This document shows, piece by piece, positions 15,815 to 24,507 of a stretch of DNA of 51,618 nucleotides. The notes below the pieces were generated by a model that was not told the origin of the DNA, did not search any database, and saw nothing but the letters and a program-made list of their open reading frames with translations. Origin of the DNA: an uncultured Collinsella sp. (GTDB lineage: Bacteria > Actinomycetota > Coriobacteriia > Coriobacteriales > Coriobacteriaceae); NCBI GenBank assembly GCA_902476475.1, contig CABSDO010000002.1, positions 1-51,618 on the forward strand. The letters are read 5' to 3'. A program made the translations under genes and the position numbers. Every line of letters begins with the position of its first letter. Within the stretch, counting starts at the first letter, position 1.

Positions 15815-16195
15815 ATGGATGAGAGCAAGATGGGATGGCGCGAGTATGCGCGCTATGCCGAGATGTCGGTCGAGGAGCTGGCACGCGATTGCGAGGTGCA
15901 GGTGTTTCGCGCGACGGGTCCGGGCGGACAGGGCGTGAACACGACGGACTCGGCGGTGCGCATGAAGCATGGGCCCACGGGGATTGTCGTGACGGCGCGT
16001 GAGAGCCGCAGTCAGTTTCAGAATCGCAGCTGCTGTCTGCGTAAGCTGAGGGCAGAGCTTGAGCGTCGCGGGCGTCCACCGCGCCGTCGTGTCAAGACCA
16101 AAGTGCCACAACGATCGCGCCAGCGCAGGCTCAACGACAAGCACTTCAACGCGATTAAAAAGGCCAACCGTCGGAAGCCGGGCGGGGAGGAATGA
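15815..16195 (+). CDS. Short GGQ-domain release-factor-like protein
   Basis: A 126-residue protein with only the peptidyl-hydrolase (GGQ) domain of class I release factors. GPGGQGVNTTDSAVRM is near residues 34-49, and a strongly basic C-terminus (RRRVKTKVPQRSRQRR) resembles tails that enter an empty ribosomal mRNA channel. The codon-recognition domain of RF1/RF2 is absent. By analogy with ArfB/YaeJ it probably frees peptides from stalled ribosomes or hydrolyses peptidyl-tRNA. That role is inferred. ATG 15815 follows a modest GAGGTG-type ribosome site. The gene is convergent with the kinase gene across a palindrome. Confidence 0.8.
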   Translation: MDESKMGWREYARYAEMSVEELARDCEVQVFRATGPGGQGVNTTDSAVRMKHGPTGIVVTARESRSQFQNRSCCLRKLRAELERRGRPPRRRVKTKVPQRSRQRRLNDKHFNAIKKANRRKPGGEE

Positions 16196-16207
16196 TCTTC
16201 TCAATAC

Positions 16208-16272
16208 GTTGCGGTGAAATAGGGACTGTTTATGCAGCTAAAGCCGCAAAACAGTCCCTATTTCACCGCAAC
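16208..16272. repeat. Palindromic element, TTGCGGTGA family, copy 2
   Basis: Perfect 24-bp arms (16208-16231 and 16249-16272) enclose a 17-nt loop. The outer 14 bases match copies at 7658 and 47569. It lies between the convergent release-factor-like and kinase genes and probably ends both transcripts. Confidence 0.9.
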
Positions 16273-16282
16273 TTAGGTGGGG

Positions 16283-17245
16283 TTAGCGGGTTGGGTGCCA
16301 GACCTCGAGAACGGCGGGAAGGATGTCCACCTCGATGCGCGAGGCGACGATGGGCTCGCCGTCGGCCTGGATGGGGTAGTCGGGCCCCTCAAAGGTAAGC
16401 TCGGCATGGCGACAGCGGCGCATGCGAACCGGTGGCAGCTTGGTATGGTGGCCATCCTTTGCCGAAAGGAACATAGGCAGGGCGACCGCACGGGGGACGG
16501 GGCCGCAGGCGTAGCAAACGTCGAGGATGCCGTCGCACGGGTCGGCGTCGGGACAAATGCGATAGCCCGAACCATAGGTGGGCCCCAGCTGGATAGCCAT
16601 AATAATCGCGCGCACGCGCTCGGCTGGCGCGCCATCAAAGCTGATGGTCATGGGGTAGTTGCGGTAGCGCAGACCAAACTGCTCAAGTCCCGAGAGGGTG
16701 TAGAGCGGCGCGCCGGCGAGGCCCGTCTTTTTGCGCAGCTCGGTGGTGCCCAGGCCGATGGCGGCATCGATGCCGACCGAAAGCGTCTGGTCGTAGTACT
16801 CAACGGTAGCCTCGCTGCTGCCGTTCTCAGGGCTCCACGAGCGAATGCGCCCGATGTCCTGACGCTGCAGCTCACAGGTGAGTAGCGCGCCAAAATCCTT
16901 GCCGGAGAAATCGTCGATACCGAGCGTTTGGGCAAAATCGTTGCCGGAGCCTACGGGCAGGACGGCAAGGGCGGGACGGACCGCCTCATCCTGCGTCATG
17001 AGTCCATTGACGACCTCGTGGATCACGCCGTCGCCGCCGAGTGCGATAACCGTGCGGTGGCCCTGGGCCCGTGCGGCAAGTTCCTTGGCATGTCCCATGC
17101 GCTCGGTCAGCACCAGATCAAACTGGGATGAGCGCGCGGTCATGTCCAAAAAGCGCTGCAGGCGCTCGGCAACTTCGCGCGCCGCACCCGACTGGGCGGC
17201 GGGGTTGGCGATGATGAGCGTGCGACCAAAATCAGTTGCGTGCAT
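16283..17245 (-). CDS. Diacylglycerol kinase/sphingosine kinase-like lipid kinase
   Basis: A 320-residue DAGK-catalytic-domain protein (DgkB/YegS type) that phosphorylates diacylglycerol or related lipids to recycle them into phospholipid synthesis. IIANPAAQSG opens the nucleotide-binding domain. The GGDG signature is in VIALGGDGVIHEVVNGL, followed by LPVGSGNDFA. The C-terminal beta domain includes CPDADPCDGILDV. The start at 17245 is chosen for the GGGAG ribosome site; in-frame starts at 17269 and 17317 are possible. It lies 87 bp downstream of the CLC gene on the same strand and may be co-transcribed. Confidence 0.88.
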   Translation of the reverse strand: MHATDFGRTLIIANPAAQSGAAREVAERLQRFLDMTARSSQFDLVLTERMGHAKELAARAQGHRTVIALGGDGVIHEVVNGLMTQDEAVRPALAVLPVGSGNDFAQTLGIDDFSGKDFGALLTCELQRQDIGRIRSWSPENGSSEATVEYYDQTLSVGIDAAIGLGTTELRKKTGLAGAPLYTLSGLEQFGLRYRNYPMTISFDGAPAERVRAIIMAIQLGPTYGSGYRICPDADPCDGILDVCYACGPVPRAVALPMFLSAKDGHHTKLPPVRMRRCRHAELTFEGPDYPIQADGEPIVASRIEVDILPAVLEVWHPTR

Positions 17246-17332
17246 GGGGCGACTCCCGGCGTGTGACATGACAGTGCGGTCGCGTTCAGGTCGAATTGCC
17301 CCCGATTGTGGCTGCACGGCGAATATTTACGT

Positions 17333-18754
17333 CTACTCTATCAGGTCGTTGTGGCGCTCGATAGCATCCGCCACCGTACCGCCCTCGTCCACAATAAGCG
17401 AACGGCGCTTGGGTGAGATGATACGCTGGGCGGGGTACACGCCGCGGTGTCCGCCGGTTAGGTAGCTGATGAAGGCTACGATGACAAAGAACCCGGCAGC
17501 CGTGCCGTGGAACAGGTCGATGGCCATCATACAGGTGGTGATGGGTACGTTAAGGCCGGCGCAGAACACGCCGAGCATGCCCAGCGCCGCCAGAAAGCTG
17601 GGGTCGATTCCGACGAGGCAACCGATCCAACCGCCGAGCGCCGCACCGATGCCAAACAGGGGTGTGACCTCGCCTCCTTGGAAGCCGGCGCCCAGGGTGA
17701 GCGCCGTCACCACGAGCTTGATGACTGCGTCGGCAAGGGGCGTGTTACCGGCGAACCCGGCGCCCGAGAGCCAGGTGGCAAGGCCGGCATACTTCCAGGC
17801 GTCGAGCATCGCGTAGGCCGCGAGCACCGCGAGCGCGCCCACGAGTGCGCGAGCAAGGTAGTTGGTGATAAAGCGGCCGTACAGGCTCTTGACGGTACGA
17901 ACCGACCAGGCAAAGAGACGTGCGGTGAGACCAAAGATGATGGCGCTGATGACTACGATGACAACCGTCCGTGGTGTCATGTTGGGAACGCCGGCGATAA
18001 CATTCGCCTCGTACTCGGTACCTAGGGCAAGTGATGTAAAGTAGCCGGTAAACGAGGCGACGAGGCAGTAGATGCCTGCGGTGTAGTCGATCTTGCCGAT
18101 AAAGCACATCTCCATGCCAAAGAACGCGCCGGCAAGGGGCGAACCGAATACGGCGCCAAAGGCCGACGAGATGCCGGCGAGCATGAGGTCGTGGTGGTCA
18201 TGCTTTTTGAGGTGGGCGAGGCTCGAGATGTTGCTGGCGATGGTGCCGCCAATCTGCACCGCAGCCCCCTCGCGACCGGCCGATCCGCCGGTGAGGTGCG
18301 TGAGCGTGGAGCACACAAACGTGAGGACGGCCATGCGCATATGGATGAGGCGTGTGCCCAGGGCGGAGTCAATGACCAGGTTGTTGCCGCGCTTGGCGGC
18401 AAGGCCGTGGTTTTTGTAGACCCACGCGGTGGCCATGCCCACAACGGGAAGCAGCGCGTAAATCCACGCATGGTGCTCGCGATAGTCGGTCGCGATATTC
18501 AGCGAGGCCAAAAACGCCCAAGCGGCAACGCCCATGGCGAGCGAGACGATGACGACGAGTGCGAGCAACTTAGCGCTCGCGAGTAGGTTGCGGGCGTTGC
18601 GGCGCGTGTCGGCAGCCAAGAGATGCTCGGAGCGGGTAAGTTGATGCCTGCCTGCCGTGATGACGTCGTTCAGGGAGAAAAAGCCGCCGTCGTCGAGCGG
18701 CTGGGAATGATCCTGCGCCTCGTTTGCGCTTTCAGGTTTGTCGTTATGAGCCAT
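17333..18754 (-). CDS. CLC-family anion channel/antiporter
   Basis: A 473-residue membrane protein with a cytosolic N-terminus of about 65 residues and then the multi-helix CLC core. GGSAGREGAAVQIGG near residue 159 carries the gating glutamate of the GREG motif. GAGFQGGEVTPLFGIGAALGG near residue 364 matches the second signature. The usual GSGIP selectivity loop is replaced by a RGNNLVID sequence. That replacement and the GGEVTPLF form recall fluoride-exporting CLC proteins, but I cannot confirm that subtype. No fluoride riboswitch is visible upstream. ATG 18754 follows AAGAGG. Confidence 0.88.
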   Translation of the reverse strand: MAHNDKPESANEAQDHSQPLDDGGFFSLNDVITAGRHQLTRSEHLLAADTRRNARNLLASAKLLALVVIVSLAMGVAAWAFLASLNIATDYREHHAWIYALLPVVGMATAWVYKNHGLAAKRGNNLVIDSALGTRLIHMRMAVLTFVCSTLTHLTGGSAGREGAAVQIGGTIASNISSLAHLKKHDHHDLMLAGISSAFGAVFGSPLAGAFFGMEMCFIGKIDYTAGIYCLVASFTGYFTSLALGTEYEANVIAGVPNMTPRTVVIVVISAIIFGLTARLFAWSVRTVKSLYGRFITNYLARALVGALAVLAAYAMLDAWKYAGLATWLSGAGFAGNTPLADAVIKLVVTALTLGAGFQGGEVTPLFGIGAALGGWIGCLVGIDPSFLAALGMLGVFCAGLNVPITTCMMAIDLFHGTAAGFFVIVAFISYLTGGHRGVYPAQRIISPKRRSLIVDEGGTVADAIERHNDLIE

Positions 18755-18783
18755 ACGTTCCTCTTTTAGGTTGCAACGCAAGC

Positions 18784-18907
18784 ATTATAAAACGCGGTAA
18801 ACGCGACGAGCCGGTGGGTTGGTTTCCATTCTGTTTCGCGGCCTGCAACCGACAGGTGTATTTGCGGGTACAGGCCGAGTCGCGGTCGTGCGTCGGGGGA
18901 TTATACT
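18784..18907. promoter_or_regulatory. Divergent promoters between CLC gene and moeA
   Basis: TATAAT on the minus strand (18784-18789) faces the CLC gene. TATACT on the plus strand (18902-18907) faces moeA. Neither has a good -35 box, which may mean activator dependence. Confidence 0.45.
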
Positions 18908-18964
18908 GAGGCAAGCATAAAGAATTGGCGCCCCTGTTGTGCGCCGTGGCATTAAGAGGTGCAT

Positions 18965-20227
18965 ATGGCAGAGAAACTCATTCCGCTGGAGGACGCACAG
19001 TCGATTGTTCTGTCGAACGTTGCTCCGACCGACCTGGTCGAGATTCCCGTGTGGCAGGCGGCTGGTTTTCCCTTGGCCGAGGATGCTGTGGCCGATATCG
19101 ACATATCGCCGTTTGCCAACAGCGCTATGGACGGATATGCCGTGCGCTCGGCGGACTTGGCGCAGGCGTCTGGTGAGACGCCGGTGACGCTCGACGTTAT
19201 CGGACACGAGGCTGCGGGCCATGTGTTTGAGGGTGCTCTTGGCCCGGGCGAGACGGTCCGCATTATGACAGGCGCGCCGGTGCCCGAGGGTGCCGACGCC
19301 GTAGTGAAATACGAGATCGTCGAGGTGCTTGACGGCGACGGCAACGAGGGCTCGCACGTTCGCTTCTCGGTGCCGGCCAAGGTGGGGGAGAACGTTCGCT
19401 CTGCCGCCGAGGAGGCCCATGCCGGCGATGTTGTGATACACGCCGGCGAGGTCGTGGCTCCGGCGGGCGCGGGCCTGCTGGCAAGCGCCGGTTACGCGAG
19501 CGTGAAGGTGCACGCTGCCCCACGTGTGGGCATCATCTCGCTGGGCACGGAATTGGTCGCACCGAGTAAAGTACCGGCGCGCGGTCAGATTCGCGATTCC
19601 AACTCCTCGGCGTTGATGGCCGAAGCACTCGATGCAGGAGCCGAGCCCGTGTTCTACGGCATTGCGTCTGATGATGAGCAGGCGATTGCCGAGCTCGTGC
19701 ATCGCGCGGTGCAAGAGTGCGATTTTGTCATTACGAGCGGAGGCGCCTCGGCGGGCGATTACGACTATGTGACGGCACTCGTCCGGCGCGAGGGCGAGGT
19801 GCTGTTCGATCGCATCTCAATGCGTCCCGGCAAGGCCATCACGTTTGGCCTGCTCGGCGGCAAACCATACCTGGGACTTTCGGGCAATCCGGCCGCAGCG
19901 TACGTGGGCTTTGAGATGCTCGCCCGCCCGGCGATTCGTAAGATGCGCGGCTTTGCCGAGGGCGCGCGTCCCGTGCAGCAGGCGACGCTCACGCACGGCG
20001 TGAAAAAGCACCAGGACCGACGCTTCTTCGATCGCGCCACGGTTTTGCGCGACCCCGAGACCGGTGAGCTGTTGGTGACCGAGGCCAAGACGCAGAATTC
20101 GGCGCTGCTCGGCACGATGCAGCGGTCCAACTGTCTGCTGCGTATTGACGAAGGGCCGTGTGAGCTCAAGCCGGGCGACGTCGTGGATGTCGTGCGTGTC
20201 GACCTGCCCGAGGGCACGGTGTTGTAG
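18965..20227 (+). CDS. moeA: Molybdopterin molybdenumtransferase
   Basis: A 420-residue cytosolic enzyme that inserts molybdate into adenylylated molybdopterin, completing Moco. PFANSAMDGYAV near residue 50 opens the MoeA N-terminal region. TGAPVPEGADAVVKYE follows, and the MoCF domain shows GIISLGTELV, TSGGASAGDYDYV and LSGNPAAAYVGFE, followed by the C-terminal beta domain. Length is standard. ATG 18965 is 5 nt after AAGAGG; an in-frame GTG at 18959 overlaps that site. The MogA/MoaB gene follows after 10 bp, and modABC lies just beyond. Confidence 0.95.
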   Translation: MAEKLIPLEDAQSIVLSNVAPTDLVEIPVWQAAGFPLAEDAVADIDISPFANSAMDGYAVRSADLAQASGETPVTLDVIGHEAAGHVFEGALGPGETVRIMTGAPVPEGADAVVKYEIVEVLDGDGNEGSHVRFSVPAKVGENVRSAAEEAHAGDVVIHAGEVVAPAGAGLLASAGYASVKVHAAPRVGIISLGTELVAPSKVPARGQIRDSNSSALMAEALDAGAEPVFYGIASDDEQAIAELVHRAVQECDFVITSGGASAGDYDYVTALVRREGEVLFDRISMRPGKAITFGLLGGKPYLGLSGNPAAAYVGFEMLARPAIRKMRGFAEGARPVQQATLTHGVKKHQDRRFFDRATVLRDPETGELLVTEAKTQNSALLGTMQRSNCLLRIDEGPCELKPGDVVDVVRVDLPEGTVL

Positions 20228-20237
20228 GAGGAAGACT

Positions 20238-20717
20238 ATGGAGTTGAAGATTTCGATCGTGACGTGCTCGGATACGCGCGATCTTGCCCAGGACGAGGCT
20301 GGAGCCGCACTCGAGGAACTTATCGAGGCGCAGGGCTGGACGGTCGCCTCACATGTGGTTGTGCGCGACGACGTCAGCGAGATCGGTGATGCCATTGTGG
20401 AAGCCGCCGATGAGTGCCACGCCAATGTCGTGCTCACCTGCGGCGGTACGGGGCTTTCGATGCGCGATGTGACGCCCGAGGCGACGCGTGCCGTCTGCGA
20501 CCGCGATGTGCCGGGTATTGCAGAGGCAATCCGCGCATACTCCATGACCAAGACGCGCCGCGCCATGCTCTCGCGCGCTATTTGCATGCAACGAGGTCAT
20601 ACACTTGTCGTAAACTTTCCCGGTTCTACGAAGGCCGCCCGCGAAAGCTGGGAGGCCATAGCGGACCAGCTGGAGCATGCGGCTCAGATGACAGCGGGCG
20701 GCGGACATACCAAATAA
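20238..20717 (+). CDS. MogA/MoaB-family molybdopterin adenylyltransferase
   Basis: A 159-residue MoCF-fold protein that activates molybdopterin by adenylation before MoeA adds molybdenum. IVTCSDTR near residue 7 and TCGGTGLSMRDVTPEAT near residue 68 form the molybdopterin-binding signature. MLSRAICMQRG and VNFPGSTKAARE finish the fold. The start at ATG 20238 has an ideal AGGAGGA site that overlaps the end of moeA, so the two form one transcript. MogA and MoaB cannot be distinguished safely from sequence alone. Confidence 0.92.
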   Translation: MELKISIVTCSDTRDLAQDEAGAALEELIEAQGWTVASHVVVRDDVSEIGDAIVEAADECHANVVLTCGGTGLSMRDVTPEATRAVCDRDVPGIAEAIRAYSMTKTRRAMLSRAICMQRGHTLVVNFPGSTKAARESWEAIADQLEHAAQMTAGGGHTK

Positions 20718-20730
20718 GCGCACTACCTGC

Positions 20731-20770
20731 GGCGGAGCGACCTGAACGGTTGCTCCGCCTTTGTTTTCCG
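20731..20770 (+). terminator. Terminator of the moeA-mog unit
   Basis: A 12-bp stem with one G-U pair (20731-20742 with 20748-20759) and loop TGAAC is followed by CTTTGTTTTCC. Confidence 0.82.
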
Positions 20771-20807
20771 CCGAAGCGACGCCGAGGTGCACGGCAACTC
20801 GAAACTA

Positions 20808-20860
20808 TATTCTCTAGCGAGAATAACTTCTCACTATCATTATTCGCGCAAAAGTATAAT
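20808..20860 (+). promoter_or_regulatory. Palindromic operator and -10 box of modABC
   Basis: TATTCTC-TAGC-GAGAATA (20808-20825) is a perfect 7-bp inverted repeat about 50 bp before the likely transcription start given by TATAAT (20855-20860). There is no good -35, so an activator site is plausible. It does not match the E. coli ModE box that I know. Confidence 0.55.
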
Positions 20861-20920
20861 CTGATTGCAGGTTAAAGCCCGCGGTGGGGTACCCGGGCAC
20901 AAGGTCCGAAAGGGTTGAAT

Positions 20921-21793
20921 ATGTTCGATATGGTTTCTCGCCGCGGATTCGTCTCGCTTTCTGCTGTCGCCGCTGCCGGCCTTGGTCTTGCCGGCTGCTC
21001 GGGCAGCAAGACGTCCGAGCCGGCCGGATCCGATGCCGGTTCTGCTAAGGCATCTTCCAAGAAAGCTGTCGAGCTGCAGGTCTTTGCCGCCAACTCGCTC
21101 GAGAAGGCCCTGCCCGAGGTTCAGGGGCTCTATACCGACCAGACCGGCACCACGTTTGCAGACACGCAGTTTAAGGCGTCTGGCGACCTTGTCGAGCAGA
21201 TGCGCGCCGGTGCCGCTGCCGACGTGCTCATCACAGCCTCCAAGGGCACCATGGATGACGCTGAGGCCGCCGAGCTCGTCGACACCGACACGCGTGAGGA
21301 CATGTTCGTCAACGACCTCGTGATCATTCGCGCCGAGGGCTCCGACACCAAGGTCGAGGCCATCGCCGACGTCGCGAATCTGGACGGCAAGATCGCCATT
21401 GGCGACGCCAAGACCGTTCCTGCCGGCAAGTATGCCAACCAGGCCCTGGCCTCCGTGGGCCTCTACACCGGCACCGAGGGTGACGACGGCGAGTATGCTC
21501 CCGAGATCGCCGACAAGGTGGCCCTGGCCGACAAAGTTGGTACCGCCGCCGCCTATGTGTCCACAGGCGACTGCGTGGCCGGTTTTGTCTACAGCTCCGA
21601 TATCTTCCGCTACGACGGCATCGAGGAGGCCTTCGTGTGCCCCGAGGATTCGCACAAGCCCATCGTGTACCCGGGTGCCGTTGCCGAGAGCTCCGAGCAC
21701 GCCGACGAGGCCAAGGCGTTTATCGACTTTTGCCTGACCAACAAGAAGGCCCAGAAGATTTGGGCTAAGTACGGCTTTGAGCTTTCCGAGTAG
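20921..21793 (+). CDS. modA: Molybdate-binding lipoprotein of an ABC transporter
   Basis: A 290-residue extracellular substrate-binding protein that captures molybdate for ModBC. The N-terminus has a twin-arginine-like SRRGFVSLS, a hydrophobic stretch and the lipobox LAGC (Cys near residue 26), so it is an exported lipoprotein. The mature part begins ELQVFAANSLEKALPEV and has GAAADVLITAS, FVNDLVII and YVSTGDCVAGFVYSSD, the ModA ligand-site landmarks. ATG 20921 is set by GAAAGGG at 20908-20914; the in-frame TTG at 20915 is too close to it. modB starts 68 bp after the stop. Confidence 0.93.
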   Translation: MFDMVSRRGFVSLSAVAAAGLGLAGCSGSKTSEPAGSDAGSAKASSKKAVELQVFAANSLEKALPEVQGLYTDQTGTTFADTQFKASGDLVEQMRAGAAADVLITASKGTMDDAEAAELVDTDTREDMFVNDLVIIRAEGSDTKVEAIADVANLDGKIAIGDAKTVPAGKYANQALASVGLYTGTEGDDGEYAPEIADKVALADKVGTAAAYVSTGDCVAGFVYSSDIFRYDGIEEAFVCPEDSHKPIVYPGAVAESSEHADEAKAFIDFCLTNKKAQKIWAKYGFELSE

Positions 21794-21861
21794 TGCGGCT
21801 TGGCGCGATAATTCCATCGTTTTGTGTTTCACTCCGTCCTTGTATTCGCTTGGAGCTTTTC

Positions 21862-23304
21862 GTGCTTAATATATTCCGCATCCTTGTCGCCTGTGCTTTA
21901 ACCTTCACGCTTTGCTGGGTGCCGGGATTTGCGTTTGCTGGAGACGCTGAGGATGGAGCTCAGGTTGCTGCGACCGCCCATGGGCTTTCCTATGGGATCG
22001 AGGGTTTTGAGCGGTTGGCCAAGGGGACCGCTCGTGCCATGGAGGGCCAGCCTGAGGGCTACCGGTTTCCCGTTGACGAGGACGTGGACCTTGTAGTGGC
22101 GCCTGCTGCCGATCGCGTTGTGGTGTGGATATCGCCCAAGGCGGTCGAGAGGTATGGGTTGGATCCGCAGGACAACGAGTGCGTATCGGGTCTCAAGGCC
22201 CTCGTCTGTGAGCTCGACAGCGTAAACTGCATGGGAGGTGCGCAGCTAGGGGACGTGGATCTTCCTTGGTATGTCACGGCGGAAACAACGTTTGACGCCG
22301 GCGGGTATACCTATGGCTTTGACGAGCGCGGTGCGGATGGGGACCGCTATGTGGTGATTGCATCGGCCTCGGGTGATGCCAAGGGCGGCGCGCGTTGGCT
22401 TGATAGCGCTCAAATGGTAGAGGCATCGTCTGTCGTGTTGCGGGATGAGCAGGGGCCCTTGACCTCTCTGACTTCCTTTTTGGGCGACATCGACTATCGC
22501 CCGTTTTGGGTGTCTATCAAAACGAGCGGCCTCGCCCTAGTGATTGCCTTTGCACTGGGCCTGTTTGCCGCGTGGAAGACTATGGGTACCTCGAGTCGCA
22601 TCAAGGGCCTGCTCGATTCGGTCTTTACGATTCCTATGGTGCTGCCGCCCACGGTCTGCGGCTTTTTGCTCCTCATGCTGTTTGGCCGCTCGACCGGGGT
22701 GGGCCGGTGGCTCATCGCGCACGGCATCTCGATCGTCTTTACCTGGCCCGCGGCGGGTATTTCGGCCGTCGTTGTGTCGTTTCCGCTGGTCTACCGCACG
22801 GCGCTCGGAGCCTTCGAGAGCCTCGACACGCAGATGCTCGATGCGGCGCGCACGCTTGGCTGGTCCGAGCGTCGCATCTTTACCAAGCTTATGATGCCGC
22901 TTGGCTGGCCCTCGATTGCCGCCGGCACGGTGCTCGCCTTCGCGCGTGCCATGGGCGAGTTTGGCTGCACCCTGTTCTTTGCGGGCAACTATGCCGGCAT
23001 TACCCAGACCATCCCCATTGCCATCTACTTTGAGTGGATGGGCGGCAACACGTCGGTGGCCCTCTTTTGGGTCGTGGTCGTAATTGCGTTCAGTTTCCTG
23101 GTCATCCTATTCATCAACATGTACACGGCGCATTCGCAAAAGTATCGCGAGCGCGGCCTGTCCCGCGCGGAGCGCAAGCAGGCCAAGCAGCTGGGCGGCC
23201 AGACCGATTCGCTCGACCCAGTCGGCGGAGATGCGCTGCGTATCGATCGCGAGGCGTTGGCCGAGCTTATGCGCGATGACACGGTCGCAAAGGGAGGTCG
23301 ATAA
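21862..23304 (+). CDS. modB: Molybdate ABC transporter permease with a large extra N-terminal domain
   Basis: A 480-residue protein. Residues from about 230 onward are a standard ModB permease, with SIKTSGLALVIAFALGLFAAW as a transmembrane start. TIPMVLPPTVCGFLLLMLFG, the EAA-type loop LDAARTLGWSERRIFTKLMMPLGW and GEFGCTLFFAGN follow. Before it lies a signal-peptide-like helix (about 1-28), then about 190 soluble residues (WISPKAVERYG, LPWYVTAETTFDAGGYTYGF). I recognise no domain in them; they would face outward. A normal ModB is about 225 residues. The start GTG 21862 is 6 nt after GGAG. modC follows after 3 bp. Confidence 0.87.
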   Translation: MLNIFRILVACALTFTLCWVPGFAFAGDAEDGAQVAATAHGLSYGIEGFERLAKGTARAMEGQPEGYRFPVDEDVDLVVAPAADRVVVWISPKAVERYGLDPQDNECVSGLKALVCELDSVNCMGGAQLGDVDLPWYVTAETTFDAGGYTYGFDERGADGDRYVVIASASGDAKGGARWLDSAQMVEASSVVLRDEQGPLTSLTSFLGDIDYRPFWVSIKTSGLALVIAFALGLFAAWKTMGTSSRIKGLLDSVFTIPMVLPPTVCGFLLLMLFGRSTGVGRWLIAHGISIVFTWPAAGISAVVVSFPLVYRTALGAFESLDTQMLDAARTLGWSERRIFTKLMMPLGWPSIAAGTVLAFARAMGEFGCTLFFAGNYAGITQTIPIAIYFEWMGGNTSVALFWVVVVIAFSFLVILFINMYTAHSQKYRERGLSRAERKQAKQLGGQTDSLDPVGGDALRIDREALAELMRDDTVAKGGR

Positions 23305-23307
23305 GCC

Positions 23308-24372
23308 ATGTCGCTCGTTCTGGATATCAAAAAGCGCTATCCCGGCTTTACTCTCGACATTCAGCTCGAGGCTGGCGAGGAGCGCGTGGCGCTGCTGGGT
23401 GCCTCGGGTTGTGGCAAGAGCTGTACGCTGCGCTGCATTGCCGGCGTGGAGACGCCCGACGAGGGCAAGATCGTCGTCAACGGTGTGACCTTTTTTGACT
23501 CGTCGGCGGGCATCAACCTGTCGCCCCAGGAGCGCAAATGCGCCCTGCTGTTCCAAAACTATCAGCTCTTTCCCAACATGACGGTGGCCGATAACGTATG
23601 CGCCGGTGTAAAGGATGCGGGCGACGCCGTGGCGCGCAAAAGGCTGGCCGAGCGCTATCTGGGCATTTTCGGTCTAGCCGATTTTGCCGACCGCTACCCC
23701 GCGCGACTCTCGGGCGGGCAGCAGCAACGCGTGGCGCTTGCCCGTATGTTGGCGGCGCATCCGGGCATTTTTATGTTCGACGAGCCCATGAGCGCGCTCG
23801 ATTCCTATCTTAAGAGCGCGCTCGAGCAGAACATGCTCGACCTGTTCGACGTGTGCAACCGCACCGTGATCTATGTGAGCCACGACATCGATGAAGCGTG
23901 CCGCCTCTGCCAACGCATCTGCGTGATGCACGACGGGCATGTTGAGGAGATCGGCTCCGTCGAGGACGTGGTTCCGCAGACGCTGGCGGCGCTGCGCCTG
24001 ACGGGCTGCAAGAACACAAGCCGGGCGCGCAAGATCGGCGGCGAAGAAGTTGAGGCCCTCGACTGGGGCATGACCTTTAACGTGGGTAGTGAGGTTCCCG
24101 ATACTGTGGCGTACCTGGGCATTCGCGCAAGCTACTTCCATGTTGACAACCGTGCCGAGCGGGGTCGCAACAGCTACGACCTGCATGTGGCCCGAGTGAG
24201 CGATTCGCGTTTTGAGCGCTTGGTGCTGTTAGACGTGCCGCGCGTCGATGCGCCCACGCGCCTGCAGTGGAAGGTCAACAAAGTGGGCATGCCTGTCGAC
24301 GAGCTGCCGCAAGCGGGCGAGACGCTGCGCATGCATTTTGATGCCAGCAGGATCCATTTGGTTTGTCGATAG
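23308..24372 (+). CDS. modC: Molybdate ABC transporter ATP-binding protein
   Basis: A 354-residue ATPase that powers molybdate import. Walker A GASGCGKSCT is near residue 31, the Q-loop is FQNYQLFPNM, the signature is LSGGQQQRVALARML near 134, Walker B is IFMFDEPMSALD and the switch His is YVSHDIDEA. The C-terminal roughly 150 residues take the place of a MOP/TOBE domain but are only weakly recognisable, so molybdate feedback through it is uncertain. The gene ends in a terminator, completing the modABC transcript. Confidence 0.93.
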   Translation: MSLVLDIKKRYPGFTLDIQLEAGEERVALLGASGCGKSCTLRCIAGVETPDEGKIVVNGVTFFDSSAGINLSPQERKCALLFQNYQLFPNMTVADNVCAGVKDAGDAVARKRLAERYLGIFGLADFADRYPARLSGGQQQRVALARMLAAHPGIFMFDEPMSALDSYLKSALEQNMLDLFDVCNRTVIYVSHDIDEACRLCQRICVMHDGHVEEIGSVEDVVPQTLAALRLTGCKNTSRARKIGGEEVEALDWGMTFNVGSEVPDTVAYLGIRASYFHVDNRAERGRNSYDLHVARVSDSRFERLVLLDVPRVDAPTRLQWKVNKVGMPVDELPQAGETLRMHFDASRIHLVCR

Positions 24373-24383
24373 CGCCGGGTAAT

Positions 24384-24421
24384 GCCGTCGGGGGATATAA
24401 GCCTCGGCGGCTTTGTTTTTG
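24384..24421 (+). terminator. Terminator of modABC
   Basis: A 10-bp stem with two wobble pairs (24384-24393 with 24402-24411) is followed by TTTGTTTTTG. Confidence 0.72.
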
Positions 24422-24507
24422 CCGTTCGCCGAATGAGGAATGACAAGCTCTTATCAATCAAGATAATTATTTATTAAACCACGGCACACGATGCTGTCGT
24501 ACGAATG

